This document shows, one piece after another, positions 16,956 through 24,708 of a stretch of 52,515 bases of DNA. The translations under genes and the position numbers were made by a program. The stretch comes from AA29 sp041481445 (lineage in GTDB: Bacteria; Acidobacteriota; Vicinamibacteria; Fen-336). A model generated the notes under the pieces. The model did no database searches. It saw only the letters and a list, made by a program, of their open reading frames with translations, and had not been told where the DNA came from. The stretch spans positions 1-52,515 of the forward strand of contig JBGPBV010000035.1 in NCBI GenBank assembly GCA_041481445.1. Direction: 5' to 3'. Every line of letters begins with the position of its first letter. Within the stretch, counting starts at the first letter, position 1.

Positions 16956-18071
16956 GTGGGACGCACCTGGGCCATCATCGAGCGCGAGCTGCGCCGCTTC
17001 CGCCGGAGCCCCATCCTCATCGTGATGTCGATGGTGATGCCGGTGGTGCAGCTGGTCGTCCTCGGCTACGCCTTCGGCGGGAACGTCAAGCATCTCCGGC
17101 TGGCCGTGGTCGACCAGGACCACGGGGTCCCGGCCGTGCGCGTGCGCGAGCTGGCCCTGGCCGCGGCCTCCGGCGCCCGCACCATCGATACCGTCGAGTA
17201 CGCGGACCAGGGGCAGGCCCTGGCCGACCTCCGCAACGGCCGATTGAACGGCGTCCTCACCATCCCCCCCGACTTCTCGCGGCGGGTGCTGTCCAGGAAC
17301 CAGCCCCGCCTGGCCCTGATCGAAGACAACACCGACAACTTCGTCTCCGCGGCCCTGGCCGGCACGCTGGGCGGGCTCGTCTCGTCCTACTCCGTCTCCC
17401 CCAAGCCGGCGCCGCGGGTGGCGGCCGAGCCCACCCTCGACGTCGTCGAGGTCTACCCGTACGTGCCCTACGTGCAGTACCTGCTGCCGGGCTCGGTGGT
17501 GATGTCCATCTTCATGATGGTGATGATCGGGGGCGGCATCATCTTCATCGACGACAAGGCGCGCGGCCTCCACGAGGGGTACCTCGTCACGCCCATCACG
17601 AAGTTCGAGCTCATCGCCGGATTCAACGTCTCCGGCACCATCAAGGCCGTCATCTCGGGCATGGTGCTCATGCTGGTGGGGTCGTTCATCGCCGGCATCC
17701 CCAATCCGCTCGACCCCCTTCGCATGCTGCGCCTCTTCGTGGTGGTGGTGGTCACGGCCTTCGCCCTCATCAGCCTGATGTTCCTCCTCATGGTGCGCGT
17801 CACCGATCCCCTCCTGCCGCGGGCCATCTTCGGGGTACTCAACACCGTCCTCTACTTTCCGAGCGGAGCGGTCTACCCGCAGCAGGGGTTCCCGGGCTGG
17901 ATGAAAGCGATCGCGGTGGTGGACCCCTTCACCTACGCCGTGCACGCCTTCAAGAACCTCCTCCTCAAGAACACCGGCCTGGGCGCGATCACCTACGACC
18001 TGGCCTTCCTCCTGGGCTTCTCGGTGGTGGCCATGACGATGGCCACGCGCCTGTTCAAGCGGACGCTGTGA
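16956..18071 (+). CDS. ABC-2 type permease (YbhS/YbhR-like)
   Basis: A 371-residue ABC-2 permease: one N-terminal helix, a periplasmic domain (about 45-165), then five C-terminal helices. The family motif region GSVVMSIFMMVMIGGG and the segment FPSGAVYPQQGFPGWMKAIAVVDPFTYAVHAFKNL are diagnostic. E. coli has two related permeases, ybhS and ybhR. Here only one is present, so the pump is presumably a homodimer. GTG start one base after the ATPase stop; its own stop overlaps the TetR start. Confidence 0.9.
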   Translation: MGRTWAIIERELRRFRRSPILIVMSMVMPVVQLVVLGYAFGGNVKHLRLAVVDQDHGVPAVRVRELALAAASGARTIDTVEYADQGQALADLRNGRLNGVLTIPPDFSRRVLSRNQPRLALIEDNTDNFVSAALAGTLGGLVSSYSVSPKPAPRVAAEPTLDVVEVYPYVPYVQYLLPGSVVMSIFMMVMIGGGIIFIDDKARGLHEGYLVTPITKFELIAGFNVSGTIKAVISGMVLMLVGSFIAGIPNPLDPLRMLRLFVVVVVTAFALISLMFLLMVRVTDPLLPRAIFGVLNTVLYFPSGAVYPQQGFPGWMKAIAVVDPFTYAVHAFKNLLLKNTGLGAITYDLAFLLGFSVVAMTMATRLFKRTL

Positions 18072-18718
18072 ACGCCGACCACGAGACGCGGACGCGGCTG
18101 CTGGCGGCGGGGGAGCGCCTGTTCGGGGAGCGCGGCTTCCGGAAGGTGACCGTGCGCGAGATCTGCCGCGCCGCCCGCGCCAACGTGGCCGCGGTGAACT
18201 ACCACTTCGGAGACAAGCTCGGCCTCTACCGCGAGGTGCTCCAGCGCGCGATCGACGCCATGCGGGCGACCACGAAGGCGGCACGGGAGGCGGGGAAGGG
18301 GCGCCCGCCGGAGGAGCAGCTCCGGCGCTTCGTCCGGATCTTCCTGCGCGCGGTGCTGAGTCCCGAGAGCCAGGCCCTGCATCGCCTGATCATGCGCGAG
18401 ATGAGCGATCCCACTCCCGCCCTCGACGCCCTGGTCGAGCAGGCGGTGCGGCCGCGCGTCGAGTACCTATCGGGCGTGCTGGCGCAGATGCTCGGCTGCC
18501 CTCCCGACGACGAGCGGGTGCTGCGCTGCATCGGCAGCATCCAGACCAAGCCTTCGTCGTACATGCCCAACTCGATCGCGGAGCGGCTCGGCTACCGGTT
18601 CAAGGGCACGCCCGCCCAGATCGAGGAGGCGGCCGACCACATCGCCCGCTTCTCCGTCGGGGGCGTGCGCGCGGTCGCCCACGGCAAGGGCGCCCCGCCC
18701 GTCTCCGGCCGGCGCTGA
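18068..18718 (+). CDS. TetR-family repressor, CecR/YbiH-like
   Basis: A 216-residue regulator. The N-terminal helix-turn-helix reads ERGFRKVTVREICRAARANVAAVNYHFGDKLGLYREV, with the NVAAVNYHFG recognition helix typical of the CecR/YbiH branch. The C-terminal ligand domain (about 80-200) matches the CerR/DUF1956 type. It is the last gene of the efflux operon, coupled by a GTGA overlap, and most likely represses the promoter palindrome at 14871-14901. Confidence 0.9.
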   Translation: MNADHETRTRLLAAGERLFGERGFRKVTVREICRAARANVAAVNYHFGDKLGLYREVLQRAIDAMRATTKAAREAGKGRPPEEQLRRFVRIFLRAVLSPESQALHRLIMREMSDPTPALDALVEQAVRPRVEYLSGVLAQMLGCPPDDERVLRCIGSIQTKPSSYMPNSIAERLGYRFKGTPAQIEEAADHIARFSVGGVRAVAHGKGAPPVSGRR

Positions 18719-18727
18719 GGGCGGACG

Positions 18728-20338
18728 ATGCCCGCCCGGCGTACGGCCGCGATCGCCGCCGCCATCGGCCTCGCCGCCTCCGCCCTCCTGGCCGCCCATG
18801 CCCGCGTGCTGGGGGGTGGCACCCCCCTGGCCGACCTGAGGGCGCCGCGGCGCTACTGGGAGGACGTCTGCGTGGCCGTGAAGGAGTTCGTCGACGGCCG
18901 CTACACGCCGGAGTCGGCGCCGCCGCCCGCGGCCCGGAGCTTCGAGGAGGGCTTCGCGCTCTGCCAGGAGCTGGTCACGGGCGGGGCCGCCCGCCAGGAG
19001 ATCCGGCCCGGCCAGTTCTGGCGGACCATCCACCTGCGTCCCTTCATCTGGTTCCGCGAGCACCTCGTCGGCGGGCGGCCCTTCGAGGACCCCGGGCGGG
19101 CGGTCGTCCTCGCCGCGGGCTTCCGCGTCCTCGGCGGCATCTCGCCGTTCCTCCTCATCTGGCTGGGCGTGCTCGCCGCCGTGCCCGTCTTCTTCTGGAT
19201 CGCGTGGGAGCTCGCACGCGCGGGCCGGTCGCTGGCCGCGGGCGTGTTCCTGCTCCTCCTCGCCGGCTCGCCCTTCTTCGTGGACTGCCTGACCCTCACC
19301 CACTCCGGCATGGGCTTCTACCTCGTGGCCCTGCTCGCCCTGGCCGCCCTGGCGTCCCATGCCGCGCTCTCCGAGCGGGTGACGGCCTCGGGGCTGCTCG
19401 TCCGGGCCCTCGCCGCCGGCGTGGTCTTCGGCGTCTGTGTCTTCTGCCGCTCGGGGACCCTCGCCCTGCTCCCCGGGTTCCTGGCCGCCCTCGCCGTCGC
19501 CGGCGGGCGGCTCGACGTCGGCCGGAGGCGCGGCCTCCGCTGGGCCGTCGTCGCCACCGCCTTCGCTCTGCTCCTCGCCCCCGGCGCCGCCGCTCGCCGG
19601 CCGCAGCGCCACGACGTCTGGATCGCGGTGTGGGAGGGGCTCGGCGACTTCGATCGGACCAAGGGGCACTACTGGGCGGACGAGGATGCGCAAGGCGTCC
19701 TCGCCGCGGCGGGCTTCCCGCCGGGAAGGCAGCGCTTCGATTGGGTCACCCACGAGGCGGAGGCCTACCTCCGCGGCCTCGTCCTGGACCACGTGTCGTC
19801 CGATCCCGCCTGGTACGGCCGGATACTCCTCCGGCGCGTGTGGGCCACGGTCACGCAGGCCAAGGTGCGCGCGTGGTCCGACCAGGACTGGCGCGCGATC
19901 TGGGAGAGCGTGGTCCCGAACGAGGGCAGCATCGCCAAGTACTACAGCTGGGCGACTCCGGTGAACCGCGTCGGCTTCGGCTCCGCGCGCGCGGCCGTGC
20001 CCGTCCTCGTCTTGATGGCGCCGACGATCGGCCTCCTCCTCCTGACCGTCCTCGCCGGGCGCGGCCCACGTGCGGAGGTCGTCCGCCGGCCACTCGTGAT
20101 GTCGGTGGTGGCGGTCGGGTGCGTGGCGCTGGGAGCGATCGCGCTCCCGGTGGCCATCACGACCGCGAGCATGCCGGAAACCGAGGCGTTCGCGCTCGCG
20201 TACCTCCTCGGGTGCGCCTTGTTCGTCCAGGAGCTTGTCCGGTGGGCCCGGCCGCCGCGCCGCGCGCCGTCCCTTGACCTGGGCGACGGCGCGGCATACG
20301 GTGGGCCGCACTCGAGCCAAGGAGGATCCTCTTGCTGA
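18728..20338 (+). CDS. Polytopic membrane protein of unknown function
   Basis: A 536-residue protein with about eight to ten hydrophobic helices. A soluble loop follows helix 1 (about 30-130, containing RAPRRYWEDVCVAVKEF and the cysteine-containing FALCQELV), and a second large soluble section (about 300-410) contains DFDRTKGHYWADEDAQG and WYGRILLRRVWATV. The architecture recalls GT-C-type membrane glycosyltransferase-like proteins, but I see no clear catalytic acidic motif in the first loop, so I do not assign that activity. The 3' end overlaps the next gene by seven bases. Confidence 0.7.
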   Translation: MPARRTAAIAAAIGLAASALLAAHARVLGGGTPLADLRAPRRYWEDVCVAVKEFVDGRYTPESAPPPAARSFEEGFALCQELVTGGAARQEIRPGQFWRTIHLRPFIWFREHLVGGRPFEDPGRAVVLAAGFRVLGGISPFLLIWLGVLAAVPVFFWIAWELARAGRSLAAGVFLLLLAGSPFFVDCLTLTHSGMGFYLVALLALAALASHAALSERVTASGLLVRALAAGVVFGVCVFCRSGTLALLPGFLAALAVAGGRLDVGRRRGLRWAVVATAFALLLAPGAAARRPQRHDVWIAVWEGLGDFDRTKGHYWADEDAQGVLAAAGFPPGRQRFDWVTHEAEAYLRGLVLDHVSSDPAWYGRILLRRVWATVTQAKVRAWSDQDWRAIWESVVPNEGSIAKYYSWATPVNRVGFGSARAAVPVLVLMAPTIGLLLLTVLAGRGPRAEVVRRPLVMSVVAVGCVALGAIALPVAITTASMPETEAFALAYLLGCALFVQELVRWARPPRRAPSLDLGDGAAYGGPHSSQGGSSC

Positions 20339-20838
20339 TCTCTCGACGGGCCGCGATCGCCCTGGGCGCCGCCTTCGCCCTGCTCGCCGGCTCCACGGCC
20401 GCGCGGGCCGAGGTCGCCGGGCAGTTCGTGGTGGACGGCAAGCCGATCAAGATCACCCACGCCTACGCCTACGCCACGAAGGGATTCTTCGATCCCAAGA
20501 CCGAGGACGTCGTGGTCGTGCTCTGCGACGCCGAGGTGGCGCCGGCGGCGGTCCACGACTTCATGGCCCGCCGCCAGCTGTCCAAGGCGGGGAAGCTGCG
20601 CTGCATCGAGCAGACGATCGACAAGAACAAGAAGGTCATCGGCTACAAGGTCCAGCACGAGCGCTTCAAGATGCCGGAGAGCGGGGGCTCGACCTACCAG
20701 GTCTTCGAGGCCAAGACCTTCGACGGCAAGACCATCGCCGGCCGCAGCCGGACGACCTCGCCCCAGAAGTCCTTCGAAGACGTTCCCTATACCTACGACG
20801 TGACCTTCAGCGTCCCGATCGAGCCCTTGAAGAAGTAG
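20332..20838 (+). CDS. Small exported protein of unknown function
   Basis: A 168-residue protein with an N-terminal signal peptide (RRAAIALGAAFALLAGSTAARAE) and a beta-rich mature part (VVDGKPIKITHAYAYATKGFFDPKTEDVVVVLCDAEVAP...). No known domain is recognised. The start is a TTG at 20332, supported by an exact GGAGG six bases upstream. It overlaps the end of the membrane-protein gene, implying one transcript. Two Cys residues in the mature part could pair. Confidence 0.7.
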   Translation: MLISRRAAIALGAAFALLAGSTAARAEVAGQFVVDGKPIKITHAYAYATKGFFDPKTEDVVVVLCDAEVAPAAVHDFMARRQLSKAGKLRCIEQTIDKNKKVIGYKVQHERFKMPESGGSTYQVFEAKTFDGKTIAGRSRTTSPQKSFEDVPYTYDVTFSVPIEPLKK

Positions 20839-20857
20839 CGGTCCCGGGGCCAGAGGG

Positions 20858-20895
20858 GAGGGCCTTGCCCGGCGAGCGTTCCGGACAAGGCCCTC
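20858..20895. terminator. Hairpin between convergent genes
   Basis: GAGGGCCTTG (20858-20867) and CAAGGCCCTC (20886-20895) are perfect 10-base inverted arms with an 18-base loop that can pair further (ccgg/ccgg). The hairpin lies between the 3' ends of the small exported gene and the multicopper oxidase gene, so it could stop transcription in both directions. Neither side carries a clear T-run. Confidence 0.55.
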
Positions 20896-20925
20896 GGCCC
20901 TACGTCGTGGTCGTGAAGAGCGACG

Positions 20926-23007
20926 TCACGGGGCGATCATCTTCAACGGCCGCATCATGTCGTTGTCTTCGTGGTCCAGGATGTGGCAGTGCCACACGTA
21001 GCCCGGGCCCGCGGTGGAGTCGAACGGGAACGGGTTGAAGCCGGGCACGAGGTCGCTCTCCTTCGTGTACTGCGGTGCGAAGCGGATGAGGACGCGCGTG
21101 ACCTTGCCCGGAGGCGCGACGAACGTGTCCTTCCACCCGCTCTCCCGTGGGGAGGGCGGCTCCGAGGGGCCGGTGAGGAAGTCGTGGGTGGTGCCGGTGG
21201 CCGGATCGAACACGGCGTCCTCGACGTTCGCGCGGACGGTGGGGTGATCGAGCGGGAGCGTGGTGCCGTTCAAGCTCTCCCAATAGGCCCGGAAGCGCTC
21301 GACGTCGATGTCCTGCCGGTCCTCGAGCTGGAACTCCACCAGGTGGACGTGGATCGGATGGGCGTCTTCGCTGAGGTTCTGGAAGTACCACGCTTCCGTC
21401 GTGCCGACCTTCGGGGTCTCCGTGATGTCCGAGTCGAAGTGCTGCCCGTCGATGAGCACGGCCACCGGCTCGCCGACGTCGCTCTCCTGCTCGTTGAGCG
21501 TGAAGAGCTTGGGGTTGCCGATGCCTTCGGTCTCCACCAGGGTGGGGACGGTGATGAGGGTGGCGGGCAGCGGGCGCGGGTGCACGGCCGGGGTGTCACG
21601 CACCTGGAACCGCATCACCACTCCGGTGGTGTTGGGGTCGACGGGATCACCGCCCGGGAAGGGTTGATTGGCGGTGTTCTGCAGGACGATCTTCGTTCCC
21701 GCCGGCACGTGGGAGAAGTCGATCAGGATGTCCATGCGCTCCGCGGGCGAGATGAGCGCCTCGGTCAGGGTCACCGGCGCGGGCAGGTAGCTGCCGTCGC
21801 CGCCGATCTGGATGAAGGACATGCCGTTCGACAGCTTCAGGTTGTAGAAGCGGGCGTTCGAGCCGTTGACGATGCGGAAGCGGTACTGGTGGCGGTCCAC
21901 CCTCATGTTCGGCCAGACCTTGCCGTTGGCCAGGATGGTGTCGCCGAAGTACTCGGGGTCCCAGTAGGGATGGATGTCGGGGTTGTCGCCGACCTGCGTG
22001 AAGTGGATGGAGCCGTCGGAGTTGAATGCGCGGTCGGTCAGCATCAGCGGCATCTCGTACTTGCCCGAGGGGAGCAGGGGCGCGATGGGATCGTTCGTGT
22101 CACGGATGAGGTAGATGCCCTCCAGCCCGGCCGCGGTGTTGAGGCGCGTCATCCCGATCGTGTGGTCGTGGTACCAGAGCGTCGTCGGCAGCTGGGCGTT
22201 GTAGTAGTGGAAGGTCGAGGACTTGAACGTCGGGCCCTTGAACTGCTCGCCGGCCGTGAACCACGAGAAGACGAAGCCGTCGGAGTCGGACGGCGTGACG
22301 CCGCCGTGCAGGTGGGTCACGAGAGGGATCGGGCGCTGGAAGAGCCTGTAGCCCGGAGGGAACGGCTTGAACGGCGGGTCCGGCATCGGGGCGCCGTTCG
22401 GGCTCGGCACCATGAGCGTGGGATCGACGGGGAAGATGTGGCTGCCCGTGAGGTTGTTCTTGAAGCGGACGAAGATGTCCTTGCCGCGGACGGCCTCGAA
22501 CGTCGGCCCGGGGAAGGTGAAGGCGGTCTGGATGTTCGGCGTCTGGCCGGCCTCTGCGAAGTTCACGACCCCGCCGTAGGCGTAGACCGTCGTCTTCGGG
22601 AATCCCGGCGGGAGGAGCTGCAGCTGAACGGCGGAGCTGGTGACGGTATAGCGGGTCTTGCCGTTCCGGATCACGGGGACGTGGACGGGCGGCTTGGTGA
22701 GCTGGTTGACGAACTTCGGGACGGTGTTGGGGTCCAGGGGTGATACGCCGGGGATTCCGGTGGGCTCCGCCATCCAGTTCTTCATGTGCATGTGCTTGCG
22801 TCCATGCACACGGGGTGCGCCCGGCGCCGCCGCCTGCATCGCGCCGTGCGCAGACCCGTGGGCCGGGGCGGCCGCGGTGTGCGTGGCCGCGGGGCTCGTG
22901 TTCTTCGTGGCGGCCACCGCCGTGAACGTGACGGCCAGACCGAGGCCGGCGATCAGCCCCGGCTTCAAGGCAGACCTCAGGTAATTCCTCACTCGTGAAT
23001 GTTTCAC
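20926..23007 (-). CDS. Multicopper oxidase (CotA/bilirubin-oxidase/CueO-like)
   Basis: A 693-residue exported multicopper oxidase. All four copper-ligand motifs are present: HLHGG, WYHDH, HPIHVH and HCHILDHEDNDM. The last carries the type-1 Cys, with Met in the axial position. The protein is longer than CotA (about 510 aa) because of a long Ala/His/Met-containing N-terminal segment (about 30-90). The family oxidises phenols, bilirubin or Cu(I)/Mn(II) while reducing oxygen to water. A role in copper detoxification is possible, but it lies 18 kb from the copper cluster. The GTG at 23007 is chosen because AGGAG sits seven bases upstream. Confidence 0.92.
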   Translation of the reverse strand: MKHSRVRNYLRSALKPGLIAGLGLAVTFTAVAATKNTSPAATHTAAAPAHGSAHGAMQAAAPGAPRVHGRKHMHMKNWMAEPTGIPGVSPLDPNTVPKFVNQLTKPPVHVPVIRNGKTRYTVTSSAVQLQLLPPGFPKTTVYAYGGVVNFAEAGQTPNIQTAFTFPGPTFEAVRGKDIFVRFKNNLTGSHIFPVDPTLMVPSPNGAPMPDPPFKPFPPGYRLFQRPIPLVTHLHGGVTPSDSDGFVFSWFTAGEQFKGPTFKSSTFHYYNAQLPTTLWYHDHTIGMTRLNTAAGLEGIYLIRDTNDPIAPLLPSGKYEMPLMLTDRAFNSDGSIHFTQVGDNPDIHPYWDPEYFGDTILANGKVWPNMRVDRHQYRFRIVNGSNARFYNLKLSNGMSFIQIGGDGSYLPAPVTLTEALISPAERMDILIDFSHVPAGTKIVLQNTANQPFPGGDPVDPNTTGVVMRFQVRDTPAVHPRPLPATLITVPTLVETEGIGNPKLFTLNEQESDVGEPVAVLIDGQHFDSDITETPKVGTTEAWYFQNLSEDAHPIHVHLVEFQLEDRQDIDVERFRAYWESLNGTTLPLDHPTVRANVEDAVFDPATGTTHDFLTGPSEPPSPRESGWKDTFVAPPGKVTRVLIRFAPQYTKESDLVPGFNPFPFDSTAGPGYVWHCHILDHEDNDMMRPLKMIAP

Positions 23008-23429
23008 TCGCGTCTCCTGGCGGGCAGAGTGACCCGCCGCCCGGGAAGCGGACGCCGAGCGCACAGCTTTCCCCAGGCCGGAGCCAGGCTGGACCTGAGG
23101 CTCAGGCCGGGACGCACGCGCACTTCGGACGTTCAGCTTTCCGGAGGCCCGAGGGACAGTTTTGGACCTGAGGCTCTAGGAGGGATGGCCCAACCCTGTC
23201 CGGGGCCTGACTTCAGCGACCCCCCAAAAAAGGATCAAGGAACTCTCGACGACTTCCTCGGGGTGCCTTCTAGAGCCGGGAGCCTCTGCCGGCCTGATGC
23301 GAGTGCACAATCGTTCTCGCCGGCCCGCGATGTCAAGAAGAAACCGTCGAAGCGTGCGCACCGGTGATCGCAATCACGTCTCTCGAGCGATAAACGCACG
23401 CACGAAAACGCGTCGCGGCGGGGCCGGAC
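23008..23429. other. Intergenic region upstream of the multicopper oxidase
   Basis: About 420 bases between divergent genes. It holds an imperfect tandem duplication (listed separately) but no believable coding sequence; a 122-codon plus-strand frame lacks a ribosome binding site and any recognisable domain. Confidence 0.5.
23064..23177. repeat. Imperfect direct duplication in the multicopper-oxidase upstream region
   Basis: Two diverged units of about 42 bases, 23064-23105 and 23134-23177, begin with cagctttcc-type sequence and end with an identical 14-base tggacctgaggctc (23090-23103 and 23163-23176). They lie 57-140 bases upstream of the oxidase start codon. They could be paired binding sites or the remains of a small duplication. 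Confidence 0.55.
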
Positions 23430-23459
23430 TTGACAATTAGGGGCAATTGCCCCTAAAAT
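23430..23459 (+). promoter_or_regulatory. trx-marR promoter with perfect 20-bp palindromic operator
   Basis: TTGACA (23430-23435) and TAAAAT (23454-23459) are strong -35 and -10 elements 18 bases apart. The spacer is filled by TTAGGGGCAATTGCCCCTAA (23437-23456), a perfect palindrome that also overlaps the -10. A MarR-type regulator is encoded two genes' length downstream in the same transcript, so this is most likely its operator, giving repression by blocking RNA polymerase. The promoter match is seen directly; the ligand is inferred. Confidence 0.82.
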
Positions 23460-23482
23460 GCCCTCGATCCCTGGAGGAACCC

Positions 23483-23818
23483 ATGTCTTCGAAAGTCGTG
23501 ACCCTCACCGCCGAGAACTTCGACGCGATCGCCCTGGCCGCGGATCGGACCGCCGTCGTGGACTTCTGGGCGTCCTGGTGCCCGCCCTGCCGCGCCCTCG
23601 CCCCCACGATCGAGGCTCTCGCCGACGAGCGCCCGGAAGTGGTGGTCGGCAAGCTGGACGTGGACGCCCATTCCGCGATCGCCGAGCGGTACGGCATCCA
23701 CAGCATCCCGACCGTGCTGATCTTCCGGAATGGGCAGCTTTCCGGACGCAGCGTCGGCCTCGCTCCGATCGCGCGCCTTCGTGAGCTGGTCGACAGCGCG
23801 GCCGAGGCCGTTGCCTGA
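23483..23818 (+). CDS. trxA: Thioredoxin
   Basis: A 111-residue thioredoxin with the full fold: VDFWASWCPPCRALAPTIEALADE, VVGKLDVDAHSAIAERYGIHSIPTVLIFRNGQ with the cis-proline, and a C-terminal helix. The active site is WCPPC rather than the classic WCGPC, which usually makes the disulfide less reducing. The ATG at 23483 follows GGAGG; an earlier in-frame ATG at 23447 falls inside the operator and is rejected. It is co-transcribed with the marR gene, suggesting redox-linked control. Confidence 0.92.
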   Translation: MSSKVVTLTAENFDAIALAADRTAVVDFWASWCPPCRALAPTIEALADERPEVVVGKLDVDAHSAIAERYGIHSIPTVLIFRNGQLSGRSVGLAPIARLRELVDSAAEAVA

Positions 23819-24242
23819 CCGCGTCGCGTCCGAGGCCTGTCACTGCTCCGCCCTTCGCGAGGCGGCGCGGCGGGTCACGAGGCTCTATGACGACGTGCTC
23901 GCACCCACCGGCCTGGGCATGAACCAGTTCTCGATCCTGGCCCGCCTCGATCGCGTGGGTCCGAGCACGATTCACGACCTGGCGGGGTTGCTCGTCATGG
24001 ACCGCTCGACCCTCGGCCACCTCCTGCGCCCGCTGGAGAAGCGCGGCCTCGTACGGCTCGCGGTGTCCGAGCAGGATGGACGCCGCCGGGTGACGGCGCT
24101 GACTCCCGCGGGCAGGGGGCTCGTGGCCAGGGGCCGCCCGCTCTGGGCGCGGGCGCAGCGGCGCTTCGCGAGCGCGGTCGGCGGCAAGGCCGCGCTCGAC
24201 CTCTGCCTGGTCCTCCGGCAGGTGGCCACGGCCGATTTCTAG
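23811..24242 (+). CDS. MarR-family regulator with N-terminal CxC, probably redox-sensing
   Basis: About 143 residues. The winged-helix core is complete: MNQFSILARLDRVGPSTIHDLAGLLVMDRSTLGHLLRPLEKRGLVRLAVSEQDGRRRVTALTPAG. Near the N-terminus it has CHC followed by SALREAARRVTRLYD, and one more Cys lies near the C-terminus. Redox-sensing MarR proteins of the OhrR type use a Cys in this region, so thiol sensing is a reasonable inference given the thioredoxin partner. The TTG at 23811 overlaps the thioredoxin stop; a GTG at 23781 is the alternative. It probably binds the palindrome at 23437-23456. Confidence 0.85.
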   Translation: MPDRVASEACHCSALREAARRVTRLYDDVLAPTGLGMNQFSILARLDRVGPSTIHDLAGLLVMDRSTLGHLLRPLEKRGLVRLAVSEQDGRRRVTALTPAGRGLVARGRPLWARAQRRFASAVGGKAALDLCLVLRQVATADF

Positions 24243-24274
24243 GGCCTGAAGAAGACGACGCCGGCGAAGTCGGA

Positions 24275-24447
24275 GTAGCGACCTCGGCTTTGGATTATGG
24301 GGACTCGTCGTCCCTCCGCCGTACTTCGTCAAGACCTGCGGCTGCGCCATATGCATCGAGGTGTGCCCCTGGAGCGAGCCGGGCCGGGGACCGGCGCTCT
24401 CGGCGCGCGTGCTCGCGCGGCGGCGCGCGCGGGCCCGGAGGGCGTGA
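24275..24447 (+). pseudogene. C-terminal remnant of a 4Fe-4S ferredoxin-type protein
   Basis: In one frame the DNA reads DLGFGLWGLVVPPYFVK, then TCGCAICIEVCPWSEPG and a basic tail, ending at a TGA at 24447. The CxCxxCxxxCP arrangement is a [4Fe-4S] cluster motif of the kind found in ferredoxin-domain and reductive-dehalogenase-like proteins. Upstream the frame degenerates into an Arg run and reaches a stop at 24247, with no start codon or ribosome binding site. It is therefore read as the tail of a gene whose front was lost. The breakpoint is close to a tRNA gene, a common integration site. Confidence 0.55.
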
Positions 24448-24467
24448 GTCGAGGCGCGTCGACCGAC

Positions 24468-24565
24468 GGCCGGTCAAGGGATCTGGCGATCCCCGCGGGC
24501 TGCAAACCCGTCGAGCGTCCCTTGAACGGGACGGCTGCTGGGTTCGATTCCCAGCCCGGCCTCCA
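24468..24565 (+). tRNA. Selenocysteine-tRNA-like tRNA with Cys anticodon (GCA)
   Basis: A 98-base tRNA with encoded CCA (24563-24565). The D arm is the Sec type: a perfect 6-bp stem (24478-24483 with 24488-24493) and a 4-base loop. The anticodon arm (24495-24511) has loop CTGCAAA, so the anticodon is GCA (24502-24504), which reads Cys codons; SelC normally has CTTCAAA. A long variable arm contains a 6-bp stem (24516-24521 with 24528-24533). The T loop is TTCGATT. The acceptor pairs 24468-24473 with 24556-24561, then T74/C55 mismatches and C75 can pair G54, giving an 8/4 fold with one mismatch, or 7/5. The discriminator base is U, the Cys identity base. Probably charged with Cys; a Sec or regulatory role is possible. 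Confidence 0.85.
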
Positions 24566-24708
24566 ACCAGGACCCCGCCCCAGCTAGTCAAATCGATTCA
24601 CGGCCGCGCACTTCGATCCATTGCGATGGCGGTCTGTCTCCGGCTACCCTCGGCTAGATTCGTCCCTTTTTGGGCCAAAAGAATGGAGCTCGAACAAGGA
24701 GGCACGAA

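Noticed and set aside
16956..18071. Missing second permease interpreted as a gene loss
   Set aside because: Many ABC-2 exporters work as permease homodimers, and the codon overlaps on both sides show no trace of a deleted gene.
22999..23367. 122-codon plus-strand frame upstream of the thioredoxin gene
   Set aside because: No ribosome binding site or domain, and it crosses the repeats and the oxidase promoter region.
24468..24565. Plain call as tRNA-Sec (selC)
   Set aside because: The body is Sec-like, but the anticodon is GCA rather than UCA, the discriminator is U rather than G, and the acceptor/T branch counts 12 rather than 13 pairs, so a standard selC label would be misleading.
24297..24587. 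96-codon frame covering the ferredoxin remnant and the tRNA
   Set aside because: It runs through the tRNA and has no ribosome binding site; the Cys-cluster motif lies in a different frame.
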